Origin: Motiliproteus sp047633175
GTDB taxonomy: Bacteria > Pseudomonadota > Gammaproteobacteria > Pseudomonadales > Balneatricaceae
Length of the DNA: 64,000 bases
NCBI GenBank assembly: GCA_047633175.1
Contig: JBLIEQ010000019.1
Span: 12,380 to 76,379 of the forward strand
Reading direction: 5' to 3'
Shown one piece after another: positions 6,013 to 14,758 of the stretch. Positions within the stretch are counted from its first letter, which is position 1, and each line of letters starts with the position of its first letter. The notes under the pieces are model-generated. The model did not search any database. It was given only the letters and a program-made list of their open reading frames with translations, and had not been told where the DNA came from. The position numbers and the translations under genes were made by a program.

Positions 6013-8724
6013 TCAGACCCCGGTCAGCTTGCTAAAGCGACGCAAAAACCATTTTTCGATCTCCACCAGGATCAACACCGATGAGGCCACCAGCAGGATA
6101 CGCCCCCAAGTCAGCGCATCCAGTGCGGTTGTCCCGAACAGCGCCTGCATCGGTGCCGCATAGGTAAACAGGAGTTGGAAAAACAGCATCACGACGATGG
6201 CATAGAGCAGGAAGCGATTGCCGCGCAATCCTGCCAGTGTCAACGAGGGGGCAAGCAGGTAGCGCACGCTGAAGATATAAAACAGCTCAAACATCACTAG
6301 GGTATTGACCGCCACGGTGCGGGCCAGTTCGATGGAGGCCCCCTGCTCCCGCTCCCACAAAAACAGGCCGAAGGTCCCGGTGACCAGGATCAGCGATACG
6401 AACACGATTCGCCAGATCAGAAAACCAGAGAGAATGGGTTCCTGCGGATCCCGCGGCGGGCGCTGCATGCTGTTTTTCTCTGCCGGTTCAAATGCCAGGG
6501 TCAGGGCCAGCGTCACGGCGGTAATCATGTTGACCCAGAGTATCTGCGCGGCGGTGATGGGCAGCATGCGTCCCATCGCGATGGCCGCGACGATACATAG
6601 CGCCTCGCCACCGTTGGTGGGGAGCACGAATAGAATCGACTTTTTAAGGTTGTCATACACCGTCCGCCCCTCGGCTACAGCCTGGGCAATGGTCGCGAAG
6701 TTGTCGTCTGCCAATACCATCTCGGCCGATTCTTTGGCGACCTCGGTGCCATTGATCCCCATCGCGATGCCGACATCGGCACGCTTGAGTGCAGGCGCAT
6801 CGTTGACCCCATCCCCGGTCATGGCCACGACCTCGCCCCTGGCCTGCAACGCGGTGACCAGGCGTAGCTTTTGTTCGGGAGAAACGCGGGCAAACACATC
6901 CGCACGCAATGCTAGCAGCTTCATACGGGACTCATCTGCACCCAGCATATCGGCACCACTAATAACCGTTTCGCCATCGCCTATATGCATCTGGGTGGCG
7001 ATGGCGCGTGCGGTGATGGCGTGGTCCCCGGTGATCATCTTGACCCGAATACCGGCCTCCTGACAGGCCTTGACGGCCAGGATCGCCTCCTCCCGAGGAG
7101 GATCGATAATCCCCACCACACCCAGCAGGGTTAAGCCGGTTTCCACATCCTGAAAACTGAGGCTTTGCTGCCCCGCATCCGCATCTTTAACGGCGATAGC
7201 CAGCAACCGCTGCCCCCGGCTCGCCATGGCGTGCACCGAGGATTCCCAGTGATTCTGGCGCAGCGGTTTATCATCAGCACCCAAGCGCTGAAACTTGCAC
7301 ATCGTTAACAACTGCTCAGGCGCACCTTTGACATAGATAAAGCTATGGCCGGCATGGTCGTGATGCAGGCTCGCCATAAAACGGTGCTGTGACTCAAAGG
7401 GGATCGCATCAACGCGTGGAGATTGGCGCTGCTGCTGGTGCTGCTCGAGTCCGGCCTTATGTGCCAGAACGACCAGAGCCCCTTCGGTAGGATCACCCTG
7501 AACCCGCCACTGGCCATCAACCTCAGTCAGGCTGGCGTCATTGCAGAGTACCGCGGCCTTAACCAGAGCCTGCAATACAGGAAGATCCTCTGCCAATACC
7601 GTTTTTCCCTCAACACTGAAACTGCCATGGGGGTTATAGCCACTGCCACTGACCTCGCAGATCCCCGAGGCGGTCACCAATGTCTGTACGGTCATCTGAT
7701 TGCGGGTCAGGGTTCCGGTTTTATCCGAACAGATCACAGTCACCGAACCCAACGTTTCCACCGCAGGCAAGCGTCTGATAATCGCCTTCTTGGCCGCCAT
7801 ACGCTGCACACCCAGCGCCAGCGTAATCGTCATGATGGCCGGCAACCCCTCAGGGATACCAGCGACGGCGAGACCCACAGCCGCAAGGAACATATCGGCC
7901 GCCGAATAGCCCTGCCAATAGACGCCGTAGGCAAAGGTGATCCCAGCCATCAAGCCTATGCCCAACATCAGCCAGCGGGAAAACCGATCCATCTGCCGCA
8001 GCAGGGGCGTTGTCAGACTCTGCACCCGCCCCAGCAGGTCGCTGATCTGACCAATCTCGGTCGCATCGGCGGTAGCAACCACCACACCCTGCCCCTGACC
8101 ATAGCTGACGAGGGTGCCCGAGTACGCCAGGCACGTGCGATCACCGATAGAAGCCGCCTCGGCAACACAATCGACACTCTTCTCCACCGGCATCGACTCA
8201 CCGGTAAGCAGCGCTTCGTCTATTAGTAACTCACGCGCTTTGAACAGCCGCAGATCGGCGGGCACCTTGTCACCCGATTGCACCAACACGACATCGCCGG
8301 GAACCAGCTGTTCGGCCGCCACATTGATAAAGCGACCCTCGCGTCTCACCATCGCCTGGTGCGACAGCAGATTGCGGATAGCATCGAGTGCCTTCTCGGC
8401 TTTGCCTTCCTGCACGAAGCCGATCAGCGCATTGATGACCACCACACCGAGAATAACCCCGCTGTCGACCCAGTGATCGAGCAGGGCGGTCACGACGCCT
8501 GCGACCAGCAAGACATAGATAAGCAGGTTGTGACATTGCGCCAACAACCGCCGGAACGGGCTCCTTACCTCCGGTTGCCGTAAAGCATTAGGGCCAAGTC
8601 GCGCTAAGCGGACCTGGGCCTCCTGTTGCGACAAACCCTCGGCCGATGCGTTGAGTTCTTGAAAAACCTCCGCCTGCTTCCATGCATGCCAGGGGCTGAG
8701 CTTTCTTTTTTTCGCTGCGCTCAT
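6013..8724 (-). CDS. P2-type cation-transporting P-type ATPase
   Basis: 903 residues with all P-type ATPase landmarks: N-terminal cation-ATPase domain, TGES (about residue 174), membrane helix M4 with PEGLP (about 291), phosphorylation motif DKTGTLT (about 334), KGAPE (about 468), TGDGVNDAP (about 640) and ten predicted membrane spans. M5 contains NGGEAL, keeping the Asn and Glu of calcium pumps. M6 reads WVNMITAVTLAL, where the Asp that completes the calcium sites in SERCA is replaced by Ala. The transported ion is therefore uncertain (calcium, or another mono- or divalent cation). ATG 8724 has AAGGAG upstream. The divergent DUF432-mscS pair starts 162 bases away. Confidence 0.9.
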   Translation of the reverse strand: MSAAKKRKLSPWHAWKQAEVFQELNASAEGLSQQEAQVRLARLGPNALRQPEVRSPFRRLLAQCHNLLIYVLLVAGVVTALLDHWVDSGVILGVVVINALIGFVQEGKAEKALDAIRNLLSHQAMVRREGRFINVAAEQLVPGDVVLVQSGDKVPADLRLFKARELLIDEALLTGESMPVEKSVDCVAEAASIGDRTCLAYSGTLVSYGQGQGVVVATADATEIGQISDLLGRVQSLTTPLLRQMDRFSRWLMLGIGLMAGITFAYGVYWQGYSAADMFLAAVGLAVAGIPEGLPAIMTITLALGVQRMAAKKAIIRRLPAVETLGSVTVICSDKTGTLTRNQMTVQTLVTASGICEVSGSGYNPHGSFSVEGKTVLAEDLPVLQALVKAAVLCNDASLTEVDGQWRVQGDPTEGALVVLAHKAGLEQHQQQRQSPRVDAIPFESQHRFMASLHHDHAGHSFIYVKGAPEQLLTMCKFQRLGADDKPLRQNHWESSVHAMASRGQRLLAIAVKDADAGQQSLSFQDVETGLTLLGVVGIIDPPREEAILAVKACQEAGIRVKMITGDHAITARAIATQMHIGDGETVISGADMLGADESRMKLLALRADVFARVSPEQKLRLVTALQARGEVVAMTGDGVNDAPALKRADVGIAMGINGTEVAKESAEMVLADDNFATIAQAVAEGRTVYDNLKKSILFVLPTNGGEALCIVAAIAMGRMLPITAAQILWVNMITAVTLALTLAFEPAEKNSMQRPPRDPQEPILSGFLIWRIVFVSLILVTGTFGLFLWEREQGASIELARTVAVNTLVMFELFYIFSVRYLLAPSLTLAGLRGNRFLLYAIVVMLFFQLLFTYAAPMQALFGTTALDALTWGRILLVASSVLILVEIEKWFLRRFSKLTGV

Positions 8725-8886
8725 GATAAATCTCCTTATTAATCATGAATCATTTATAGCCCTTCTGAGCTCGCTTAGATATGCAGGTTCACGAATATAG
8801 CTGCTGAGCGTTGTGTATCTCAAATAGCCATTCGCACACACTCGCTACCAACTACACTCACCCGATGCCCATCAATGGAGAGTAAC

Positions 8887-9690
8887 TTGAGTCTGATCCT
8901 CAGCCATAAACCCTGGTTTGGACACTTTAACTTTGACAGGGCGCAGACCAACCAGTGGCGTATCGGAGCGCTGGCGGTCTCTGTGCAGAGGCACGCATCG
9001 GAATGGCAAGTCTGCCACCTCAATACAGGCGCGGCCATCGATGAGCAGGCCGCCATCGAGGTAACCGAGAATGCGGGGCAACAACCAGAGGGGAGCAGAT
9101 GCCAGCGGCATGCGGTAGCGCTGTCAAATCAGCCCCTAAAAGTACTCCCAGCGTTAGCCGATCGACCCGTGGTCACGCGCCCCTTGATCCCCTTTCACCT
9201 CCACCCCGGGCAAGAGACGCTGCTCTATGTCGGCACCAGTATCTGGCTGCAGATCCATGCCTTTGAGGCGGGACCACTGCTGCTGGATCTTCCTGTGCAA
9301 AGGCCCTCTGATACCTGGTTTGGGCCCTCAACGAGAGAGGGAGAGCTGTGCTATGCGGCCCGAACCCGAGCAATTCTGGATCTGCAGGATCTTCCCTCGA
9401 GGACGATTCGAGCCACCACCCCGGTCAGAATCAAGAATAACGGCCAGACATCCCTGTTACTGGAGCGCCTGCTGCTCCCTATCCCCCAGCTCTCGGTCTT
9501 TGCTACCCACGACAACCGTCTGTGGACTGAAGAGCTGTCGATCCACTGCAATCAGGAGATGCGATCCGCCCACCTGCGGATAGGCTCAGGGGCGCCGACC
9601 ATCGCGGGGTCGACTCGGCAACTCAACCCTCCGCGAATGCTTGCCGAGCGCGGTGTCTTTACCCGTGCTCTGGGCGCGATTTTTGGTTAA
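8887..9690 (+). CDS. DUF432-like protein encoded directly before MscS
   Basis: 268 residues if it starts at TTG 8887, which has GGAGAG just upstream; ATG 8875 gives four more residues but lacks a ribosome site. The sequence (PLIPFHLHPGQETLLYVGT, TWFGPSTREGELCYAA, and PVRIKNNGQTSLLLERLLLP) resembles DUF432 proteins, beta-rich proteins of unknown function that are often encoded next to small mechanosensitive channels. No signal peptide or membrane segment is seen. A 2 x 12-13 base tandem repeat lies at 9701-9725 between its stop and mscS. Probably cotranscribed with the channel gene and may modulate it. The family call comes from memory of the motifs and context. Confidence 0.62.
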   Translation: MSLILSHKPWFGHFNFDRAQTNQWRIGALAVSVQRHASEWQVCHLNTGAAIDEQAAIEVTENAGQQPEGSRCQRHAVALSNQPLKVLPALADRPVVTRPLIPFHLHPGQETLLYVGTSIWLQIHAFEAGPLLLDLPVQRPSDTWFGPSTREGELCYAARTRAILDLQDLPSRTIRATTPVRIKNNGQTSLLLERLLLPIPQLSVFATHDNRLWTEELSIHCNQEMRSAHLRIGSGAPTIAGSTRQLNPPRMLAERGVFTRALGAIFG

Positions 9691-9700
9691 GGCGGCACCT

Positions 9701-9725
9701 GGACACTCGAATGGGACACTCGATG
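9701..9725. repeat. 2 x 12-13-base tandem repeat after the DUF432 stop
   Basis: GGACACTCGAATG (9701-9713) is followed immediately by GGACACTCGATG (9714-9725). It starts 10 bases after the stop codon. Confidence 0.8.
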
Positions 9726-9750
9726 TGGGCTCTCAAGTTAAGGAACAGAG

Positions 9751-10641
9751 ATGAATGATTTTTGGTTATCCGTCGCGGACTGGCAGTTGCTGGACCGCGC
9801 CTTTACAGGTGGACGCGCGATCCTGCTGCTCGGTGGCGGTTATCTGCTCGCCAAGCTGGCCAGCAACGGCCTGGGCCGGCTGCTGAGTGAACACCTGACC
9901 CTGCACCACCTGATCCTGATCAGGCGCATCGCCTTTTACCTGATCCTGGCCATGTTCTGCATCTCGGCGCTGCGCGAACTCGGGTTTGAACTCAGCGTCC
10001 TGCTAGGCGCGGCCGGCATTCTGAGTGTGGCTGTCGGCTTTGCGTCCCAGACCTCCGCCTCGAATATTATCAGCGGACTGTTTTTACTCGGTGAGCGCCC
10101 CTTCTCGGTAGGGGATGTGATACGGGTGGGCGGAACAACCGGCGAGGTGCTGTCGATAGATCTGCTATCCGCCAAGCTCCGCACCTTCGACAACCTTTAT
10201 GTGCGCATACCCAATGAAACCCTGATCAAATCAGAGGTAACCAACCTGACCCGCTTTCCGATCCGGCGTCTGGATCTGGAGATAGGGATCGCGTACAAAG
10301 AGGATGTCAACCGGGTCAGTGGGGTGCTTAAAGAGGTGGCCAATGCTAACCCGCTGTCGTTAGAAGAGCCCGAGCCGATGATTGTGTTTATGGGTTTTGG
10401 GGATTCGGCGATTAATCTGCGATTTTCTCTCTGGGTCACCAAAGAGAAGTTTCTCGAGTTAAAGAACAGCGTTCAGGCGGAGATAAAGATCGCCTTCGAT
10501 GCCGCCAATATTGAGATCCCCTTCCCGCATCGCACCCTCTATGTCGGCAGCGCGACCGCCCCCTTTCCAGTACAGATAGTCAAACCTGCACCAGAACAGG
10601 CATCAGCACAAAAAAAAGAACAAAACCAAGAGCAGGCTTAA
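9751..10641 (+). CDS. mscS: Small mechanosensitive channel, MscS family
   Basis: 296 residues. Membrane segments lie at about 20-40, 57-77 and 81-105; the last contains the pore helix pattern GAAGILSVAVGFASQTSASN followed by the family signature SGLFLLGERPFSVGDVIRVGG. The cytoplasmic beta and alpha/beta domains follow (VRIPNETLIKSEVTNLTR, then the IEIPFPHRTLYV end). The C-terminal tail is rich in Gln/Glu/Lys. MscS channels release solutes on hypo-osmotic shock. ATG 9751 has AGGAAC upstream. The stop codon overlaps the convergent tatD stop by four bases, so there is no room for a terminator. Confidence 0.93.
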   Translation: MNDFWLSVADWQLLDRAFTGGRAILLLGGGYLLAKLASNGLGRLLSEHLTLHHLILIRRIAFYLILAMFCISALRELGFELSVLLGAAGILSVAVGFASQTSASNIISGLFLLGERPFSVGDVIRVGGTTGEVLSIDLLSAKLRTFDNLYVRIPNETLIKSEVTNLTRFPIRRLDLEIGIAYKEDVNRVSGVLKEVANANPLSLEEPEPMIVFMGFGDSAINLRFSLWVTKEKFLELKNSVQAEIKIAFDAANIEIPFPHRTLYVGSATAPFPVQIVKPAPEQASAQKKEQNQEQA

Positions 10642-11408
10642 AGTTTGCCGAATAAGCGCTCAAAATTAGTACTGGTCGCTGCCGCGACCTCCTCCAGACT
10701 CAGCCCCTTAATCGTGGCGACCGCTTCAGCCACCTCACGCACATAACAGGGTTCATTGGAACGACCCCTATAGGGAACCGGCGCAAGATAGGGCGCATCG
10801 GTCTCGACCAGGATCCGCTCCAGAGGCACGCGCCGAACCACTTCTCGCAACTCAGCGGCACTCCCAAAGGTGATGATCCCGGAAAAAGAGATGTAAAGAC
10901 CCAGCTCGAGCGCTTTCTCGGCCATAGACCAGTCTTCGGTAAAACAGTGCAGCACCCCGCCGGAAGGCGCTAACCCCTGACGAAGGATGCGTAGGGTATC
11001 TTCCACCGCGGCCCGCGTATGCACGATGACCGGCTTACAGACCTGCGCTGCCACCTGCAGATGCAGCTCAAAACTGCGCTGCTGCGCGGCACAGGATGCC
11101 TCGCCATAGTGGTAATCCAGTCCGGTCTCGCCGATGGCGACCATTCGTGGGTGAGTGGCCGCCTCCAGCAGCGACGCCACCTGGAACGCCTCGATCTCAT
11201 CGCTTAACGGATGTACGCCCGCAGATACTCGGACCTGAGGGTAGGGTTCCGTCAGCGCCAGCATCGCGTCCCAGCGTGCCATATCGGTGCCTACACAGAG
11301 CAACCGCGTAACGCCCTGCTCGTTGGCGCGATCGATCACCGGTTGCAGCTGACCGTCATAGGGACTCAAATCTAAACGATCTAGATGGCAATGGGAGTCG
11401 ATAAGCAT
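10638..11408 (-). CDS. tatD: TatD/YcfH family metal-dependent deoxyribonuclease
   Basis: 256 residues of the TatD amidohydrolase-like barrel: IDSHCHLD metal site at residues 3-10, the metal-bridging Glu in AIGETGLDYHY (about 92-102), PVIVHTRAA, HCFTED and the final Asp in ETDAPYLAPVPYRG. Family members are metal-dependent DNA 3'-exonucleases. Position at the end of the holB-pilZ series matches ycfH in Pseudomonas and Escherichia. A REP-like element (11447-11546) separates it from pilZ, so it may be transcribed partly on its own. The stop is shared (TTAA) with the convergent mscS gene. Confidence 0.92.
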   Translation of the reverse strand: MLIDSHCHLDRLDLSPYDGQLQPVIDRANEQGVTRLLCVGTDMARWDAMLALTEPYPQVRVSAGVHPLSDEIEAFQVASLLEAATHPRMVAIGETGLDYHYGEASCAAQQRSFELHLQVAAQVCKPVIVHTRAAVEDTLRILRQGLAPSGGVLHCFTEDWSMAEKALELGLYISFSGIITFGSAAELREVVRRVPLERILVETDAPYLAPVPYRGRSNEPCYVREVAEAVATIKGLSLEEVAAATSTNFERLFGKL

Positions 11409-11446
11409 AAATCACTACCTTATAAGGGTCAGGCTTTCATAACTTT

Positions 11447-11546
11447 GTAGGTTAGGCTTAAGCCTGACGCAGTACTTTTGTGGGTTAGGCTTTAGCCAGA
11501 CGATGACTGCACCATGCTAGTACTGTCGGACTAAAGTCAGACCTAC
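11447..11546. repeat. REPIN-like cluster of GTAG-headed palindromes
   Basis: Three palindromic units: GTAG plus GTTAGGCTTAAGCCTGAC (11447-11468), GTGG plus GTTAGGCTTTAGCCAGAC (11480-11501), and an inverted copy ending CTAC (11525-11546). The GTAG head followed by a hairpin is the layout of REP sequences mobilised by RAYT transposases. It lies between tatD and pilZ. Confidence 0.75.
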
Positions 11547-11555
11547 CGGGGGAAC

Positions 11556-11906
11556 TCACATGGTATGGGTAAGCCGCCCCGACCCCTGGGATCCGGCCAG
11601 ATACGTATCTATTTTGCCGACGAGGGTGTTGTCATCCGCGCTAAGCTGAATGCCTATGCCCGCCATCTTTCCACCCTGAGCACCGCGGGGGGTCACCCAG
11701 ACCACCTTGCCACTCACCGGGATCTTATCAGGCTCTTCCATCAGATCTAACAGCATAAAAACCTCTTCGCCCAGCTGGTAGTCCCGTTGCGTCGCCACGA
11801 ACAAACCGCCGTTTTTGATAAAAGGCATATAGCTACGATAAAGCTCGTCTTTGGTTTTGATGGTCAGGGAAAGGATTCCGTGACTGGCACGAGGGCGGAC
11901 AGACAT
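11556..11906 (-). CDS. pilZ: PilZ domain protein, type IV pilus type
   Basis: 116 residues closely matching the Pseudomonas type IV pilus PilZ: GILSLTIKTKDELYRSYMPF, IKNGGLFVATQRDYQLG, EVFMLLDLMEEPDKIPVSGK and VVWVTPRGAQGG. The RxxxR and D/NxSxxG residues that bind cyclic di-GMP in other PilZ domains are absent, as is usual for this subgroup. It is needed for type IV pilus assembly in relatives, acting with PilB and FimX; none of these genes is in the window. It lies 28 bases after holB in the same order as in Pseudomonas. Confidence 0.92.
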   Translation of the reverse strand: MSVRPRASHGILSLTIKTKDELYRSYMPFIKNGGLFVATQRDYQLGEEVFMLLDLMEEPDKIPVSGKVVWVTPRGAQGGKMAGIGIQLSADDNTLVGKIDTYLAGSQGSGRLTHTM

Positions 11907-11934
11907 CGCAGGTTCTCTATAATGACTGAAGGGG

Positions 11935-12966
11935 TTAGCCGGCTTTGAAGAGATCGCCCCAGTCGATCAGCAGATCTTCCAACAGCAGCCGCTCGTTAGG
12001 GTTATTCCGACTCAGCAGATACTCTCTATATTGCTGTATTTTATCGGCAAACTCGAACATTTTCTGTGATGATAAGCGCTGGCTCAGCGCGACGACCATC
12101 TTTTGGGCTGTCAGACTCTTAATAGAGTCGGCATCCTGGGTGGCCTTAAAACGGATCAGATCCTGAACCAGGGTGAGCCACCAGTCGAGTAGATCCAATG
12201 AGCGGGCCTTAGTCAACTTCTCTGCTGCCTGACTGCTATTAGCCTCACCGGTAACCACCAGCTTTAATGCCTGGTATAGATTTTTACGCTGCTCTGCACT
12301 ACCACTGCGCGCTAACGCCAATGCCGCTAACGGGGCACCACCCGCCAGATTCAGCAGCTCGGCAACATCCCCCTCGACACCCTCCTGTTGATTCAGCCAT
12401 TCAATCGCCTGATCCCGATCAGGCAAACGCAGAGCCAGCGTCTGACAGCGACTGCGAATAGTGGCGACGATACGGCCTGGCAGATGGCTATAGAGCACGA
12501 ACAGGGTGCGGTCACCAGGCTCTTCCAGCACTTTGAGCAAGGCATTGGCGGCATTGGTATTCATCGCCTCGGCAGGACCCAGCACGACGATACGGTAGCC
12601 CCCCTGTTGTGCCGACAGCGTAATGGTCGATACCAGCTCACGAATCTGATCAACCTTGATGGTCTTTCCAGGCCCTTCAGGCGCTATCTCGACAAGATCA
12701 GGATGGCTACCCTGGGCACTGAGCAAACAGCTTTTACAGTGGCCGCAGCTGAGTAACTGCTGATCGTGCCGCGATGGCTGACGGCAGAGTAGATACTGCC
12801 CCAAGGCCTTAGAAAACTGCGCCTTACCCAACCCCGGCTCACCACAAAGCAGTAGGGCATGTGGCAGCCGCTGCTGCTGCTGCTGCCCAGTCAAACGCTG
12901 CCAGAGCGCCTGGTGCCACGGCAGAATAGCCTGCAACTGAGAGGGTGACTGAACGTCAGTATCCAC
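11935..12966 (-). CDS. holB: DNA polymerase III delta-prime subunit
   Basis: 343 residues, clamp-loader AAA+ fold. The P-loop is GEPGLGKA (about residues 42-49), and the zinc module uses CRQPSRHDQ followed by CGHCKSC. SRC of the sensor region is seen in ATIRSRCQTL. It is part of the gamma complex that loads the beta clamp. The start is GTG 12966 with GGAG 11 bases upstream. That GTG lies inside a second copy of the tmk 3' end: the ancestral arrangement was evidently tmk TGA overlapping holB GTG, and a tandem duplication of the junction pushed the genes apart. Confidence 0.92.
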   Translation of the reverse strand: MDTDVQSPSQLQAILPWHQALWQRLTGQQQQQRLPHALLLCGEPGLGKAQFSKALGQYLLCRQPSRHDQQLLSCGHCKSCLLSAQGSHPDLVEIAPEGPGKTIKVDQIRELVSTITLSAQQGGYRIVVLGPAEAMNTNAANALLKVLEEPGDRTLFVLYSHLPGRIVATIRSRCQTLALRLPDRDQAIEWLNQQEGVEGDVAELLNLAGGAPLAALALARSGSAEQRKNLYQALKLVVTGEANSSQAAEKLTKARSLDLLDWWLTLVQDLIRFKATQDADSIKSLTAQKMVVALSQRLSSQKMFEFADKIQQYREYLLSRNNPNERLLLEDLLIDWGDLFKAG

Positions 12967-13051
12967 GGCTGAAAAACTCCTGCATCAAGCGGCTGATCTG
13001 CTGCTGTTCTTGAGATAGAGATTGCGATTGAGAGTCCGCATCAGTATCCAC
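12956..13051 (-). other. Duplicated tmk/holB junction forming a 31-codon chimeric micro-ORF
   Basis: The segment 12956-13013 repeats 13041-13098 with few mismatches, offset 85 bases. A frame starts at GTG 13051 (the copy of the holB start that still overlaps the tmk stop) and runs 31 codons to a TGA at 12956-12958. It begins MDTDADSQSQ like holB and ends QEFFSRGY exactly like tmk, and its stop overlaps the real holB GTG. It could preserve translational coupling between tmk and holB. Whether the peptide is made is unknown. Confidence 0.8.
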
Positions 13052-13676
13052 GGCTGAAAAATTCCTGCATCACGTGGCTGATCTGCTGCTGTACCTGAAC
13101 CAGAGGCTGCCCCGCATCGATGACTCTGAAGCGCTCCGGTTCTGCATCGACACGCCGTAGATAGGCCTGGCGAACACGCTCGAAAAACGCCTGCTGCTCC
13201 TGCTCAAACCGATCCAGCTCGCCGCGCTGCCGTGCCCGAGCCAGGCCGATCTCGACCGGCACATCGAGCAGCAGGGTCAGATCGGGACGCAGATCGCCCT
13301 GCACCAGCCGTTCAAGCTGCTCGATTGAGGCCCAGTCAAGCTGCCGCCCGCCGCCCTGGTAGGCGAAGGTGGCGTCCGTAAAGCGATCACAGAGCACCCA
13401 ATCCCCCAGCGCTAGGGCAGGCTCTATCACCTGAGCCAGATGCTGAGCACGCGCGGCAAACATTAGCAGCAGTTCGCAATCGGTACTTACTGGCTCCTCG
13501 CGCTCGGCTAATAATACGCCACGGATCTCTTCGGCCAGCGGGGTACCACCCGGCTCACGAGTGTCGATAAAACTGAGCTGCTGCGCCCGCAGCAGACCCC
13601 GCAGGTGCTCGATATTGGTGCTTTTTCCAACACCTTCACCGCCTTCTATGGTGATGAATTTTCCTGTTACTGACAT
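13041..13676 (-). CDS. tmk: Thymidylate kinase
   Basis: 211 residues from ATG 13676, whose A is the last base of the mltG TGA (TGATG overlap); a TTG one codon earlier is less likely. The P-loop GGEGVGKST (about 12-20), the DR(F/Y) motif in CDRFTDATFAYQGGGR and the LID region ARQRGELDRFEQEQ are visible. It phosphorylates dTMP to dTDP. Its last codons are tandemly duplicated downstream (12956-13013). It is part of the series mltG-tmk-holB-pilZ-tatD conserved in gammaproteobacteria. Confidence 0.95.
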   Translation of the reverse strand: MSVTGKFITIEGGEGVGKSTNIEHLRGLLRAQQLSFIDTREPGGTPLAEEIRGVLLAEREEPVSTDCELLLMFAARAQHLAQVIEPALALGDWVLCDRFTDATFAYQGGGRQLDWASIEQLERLVQGDLRPDLTLLLDVPVEIGLARARQRGELDRFEQEQQAFFERVRQAYLRRVDAEPERFRVIDAGQPLVQVQQQISHVMQEFFSRGY

Positions 13677-14758
13677 CAACCGTCACCCTGGGTGGTAGAG
13701 GTCGCCGTAGCCGCGTCCTTGAGCGCCGGAGAGGAGCGGTAATCGGAGCGCCGCTGGTTACGCTGGAAACGAGCGACAGCGTTGTTATGCTCCTTCAACG
13801 TGCTGGAAAACTGGTGAAACCCATCCCCTTTAGCGACAAAATACAGCGTCGTGCCGGGTTCCGGATGGAGCGCGGCATGGATCGCCGCACGGCCTGGATT
13901 GGCGATAGGCGTAGGCGGCAAACCATTAATTCTATAAGTATTATAGGGCGTAGTCCGATTCAGGTCTGCTCTGCGAATATTGCCTTTGTAGTCTTCACCC
14001 ATGCCGTAGATCACCGTCGGATCGGTCTGCAGGCGCATCCCCTTTTGCAACCGCCGCGTGAATACGCCGGCAATGGCAGGCCGCTCAACCGCCGCCCCCG
14101 TTTCCTTTTCGACGATGGATGCCAGTATCAGGGCCTCATAGGCACTCTTAAGCGGCAATTCAGTGGCCCGCTCAGCCCACTCCTGCTCGAGCAGCAGCCG
14201 CATCGCCTGATAAGCACGCTGCAGGATCTGTCGATCGGTGGCACCCCGCCGAAACTGATAGGTATCCGGATAGATCCAGCCTTCTGCTGAACCTTCGATG
14301 CCCAGTAAACTGGCGATCGCCTCAGGATCGGAACGCTCCAGAGTCGTCTCGATCTCCGGATGGGCCTGGAGTACGGTCACCAGCTCTCGAACTGTCTGGC
14401 CTTCGACCAGAGTGACCTGATAGGTCCGAACCTGCCCCTGCACCAGCATCTGCAGCATGGCCTGATGCGTCAATCCAGGCTCAAGCAGATATTCGCCAGC
14501 CTGGATCCGCTGAGCCAGCTGATGCCGACGGGCATAAAAGCGTAGCGACAGCGGCTGATCGATAATACCGCGCTCAAGCAACTGGTCGATGACCGCTCGA
14601 AAGCTACTCCCGGGCTTTATCAGCAGCTGCTGAGAATCACTCAGCAGCAGCGGTTTCTGAGCCAGCGAGGTCATCCTGGACTGCCCCACATAGGCGGCGA
14701 TAGCCACGACGAATCCGATCAGCAGGGCCGCAATGATAAGATGCTTCAGGACTCGCAT
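13676..14758 (-). CDS. mltG: Endolytic murein transglycosylase MltG
   Basis: 360 residues: an N-terminal membrane anchor (about 5-24), the LysM-like segment, then the YceG catalytic domain with the essential Glu in ASIVEKETG and the TDPTVIYG and PPTPIANPG motifs. The enzyme cuts nascent glycan strands at the inner membrane and sets their length. The start overlaps the pabC end by 13 bases and its stop overlaps tmk. The C-terminal tail after QFSSTLKEHN is Ser/Ala/Thr-rich and longer than usual. Confidence 0.94.
   Translation of the reverse strand: MRVLKHLIIAALLIGFVVAIAAYVGQSRMTSLAQKPLLLSDSQQLLIKPGSSFRAVIDQLLERGIIDQPLSLRFYARRHQLAQRIQAGEYLLEPGLTHQAMLQMLVQGQVRTYQVTLVEGQTVRELVTVLQAHPEIETTLERSDPEAIASLLGIEGSAEGWIYPDTYQFRRGATDRQILQRAYQAMRLLLEQEWAERATELPLKSAYEALILASIVEKETGAAVERPAIAGVFTRRLQKGMRLQTDPTVIYGMGEDYKGNIRRADLNRTTPYNTYRINGLPPTPIANPGRAAIHAALHPEPGTTLYFVAKGDGFHQFSSTLKEHNNAVARFQRNQRRSDYRSSPALKDAATATSTTQGDG

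Noticed and set aside
6305..7063. 252-codon plus-strand open frame opposite the P-type ATPase
   Set aside because: Antisense shadow of a gene with complete catalytic motifs; composition is Arg/Ser/Thr-rich as in shadow frames.
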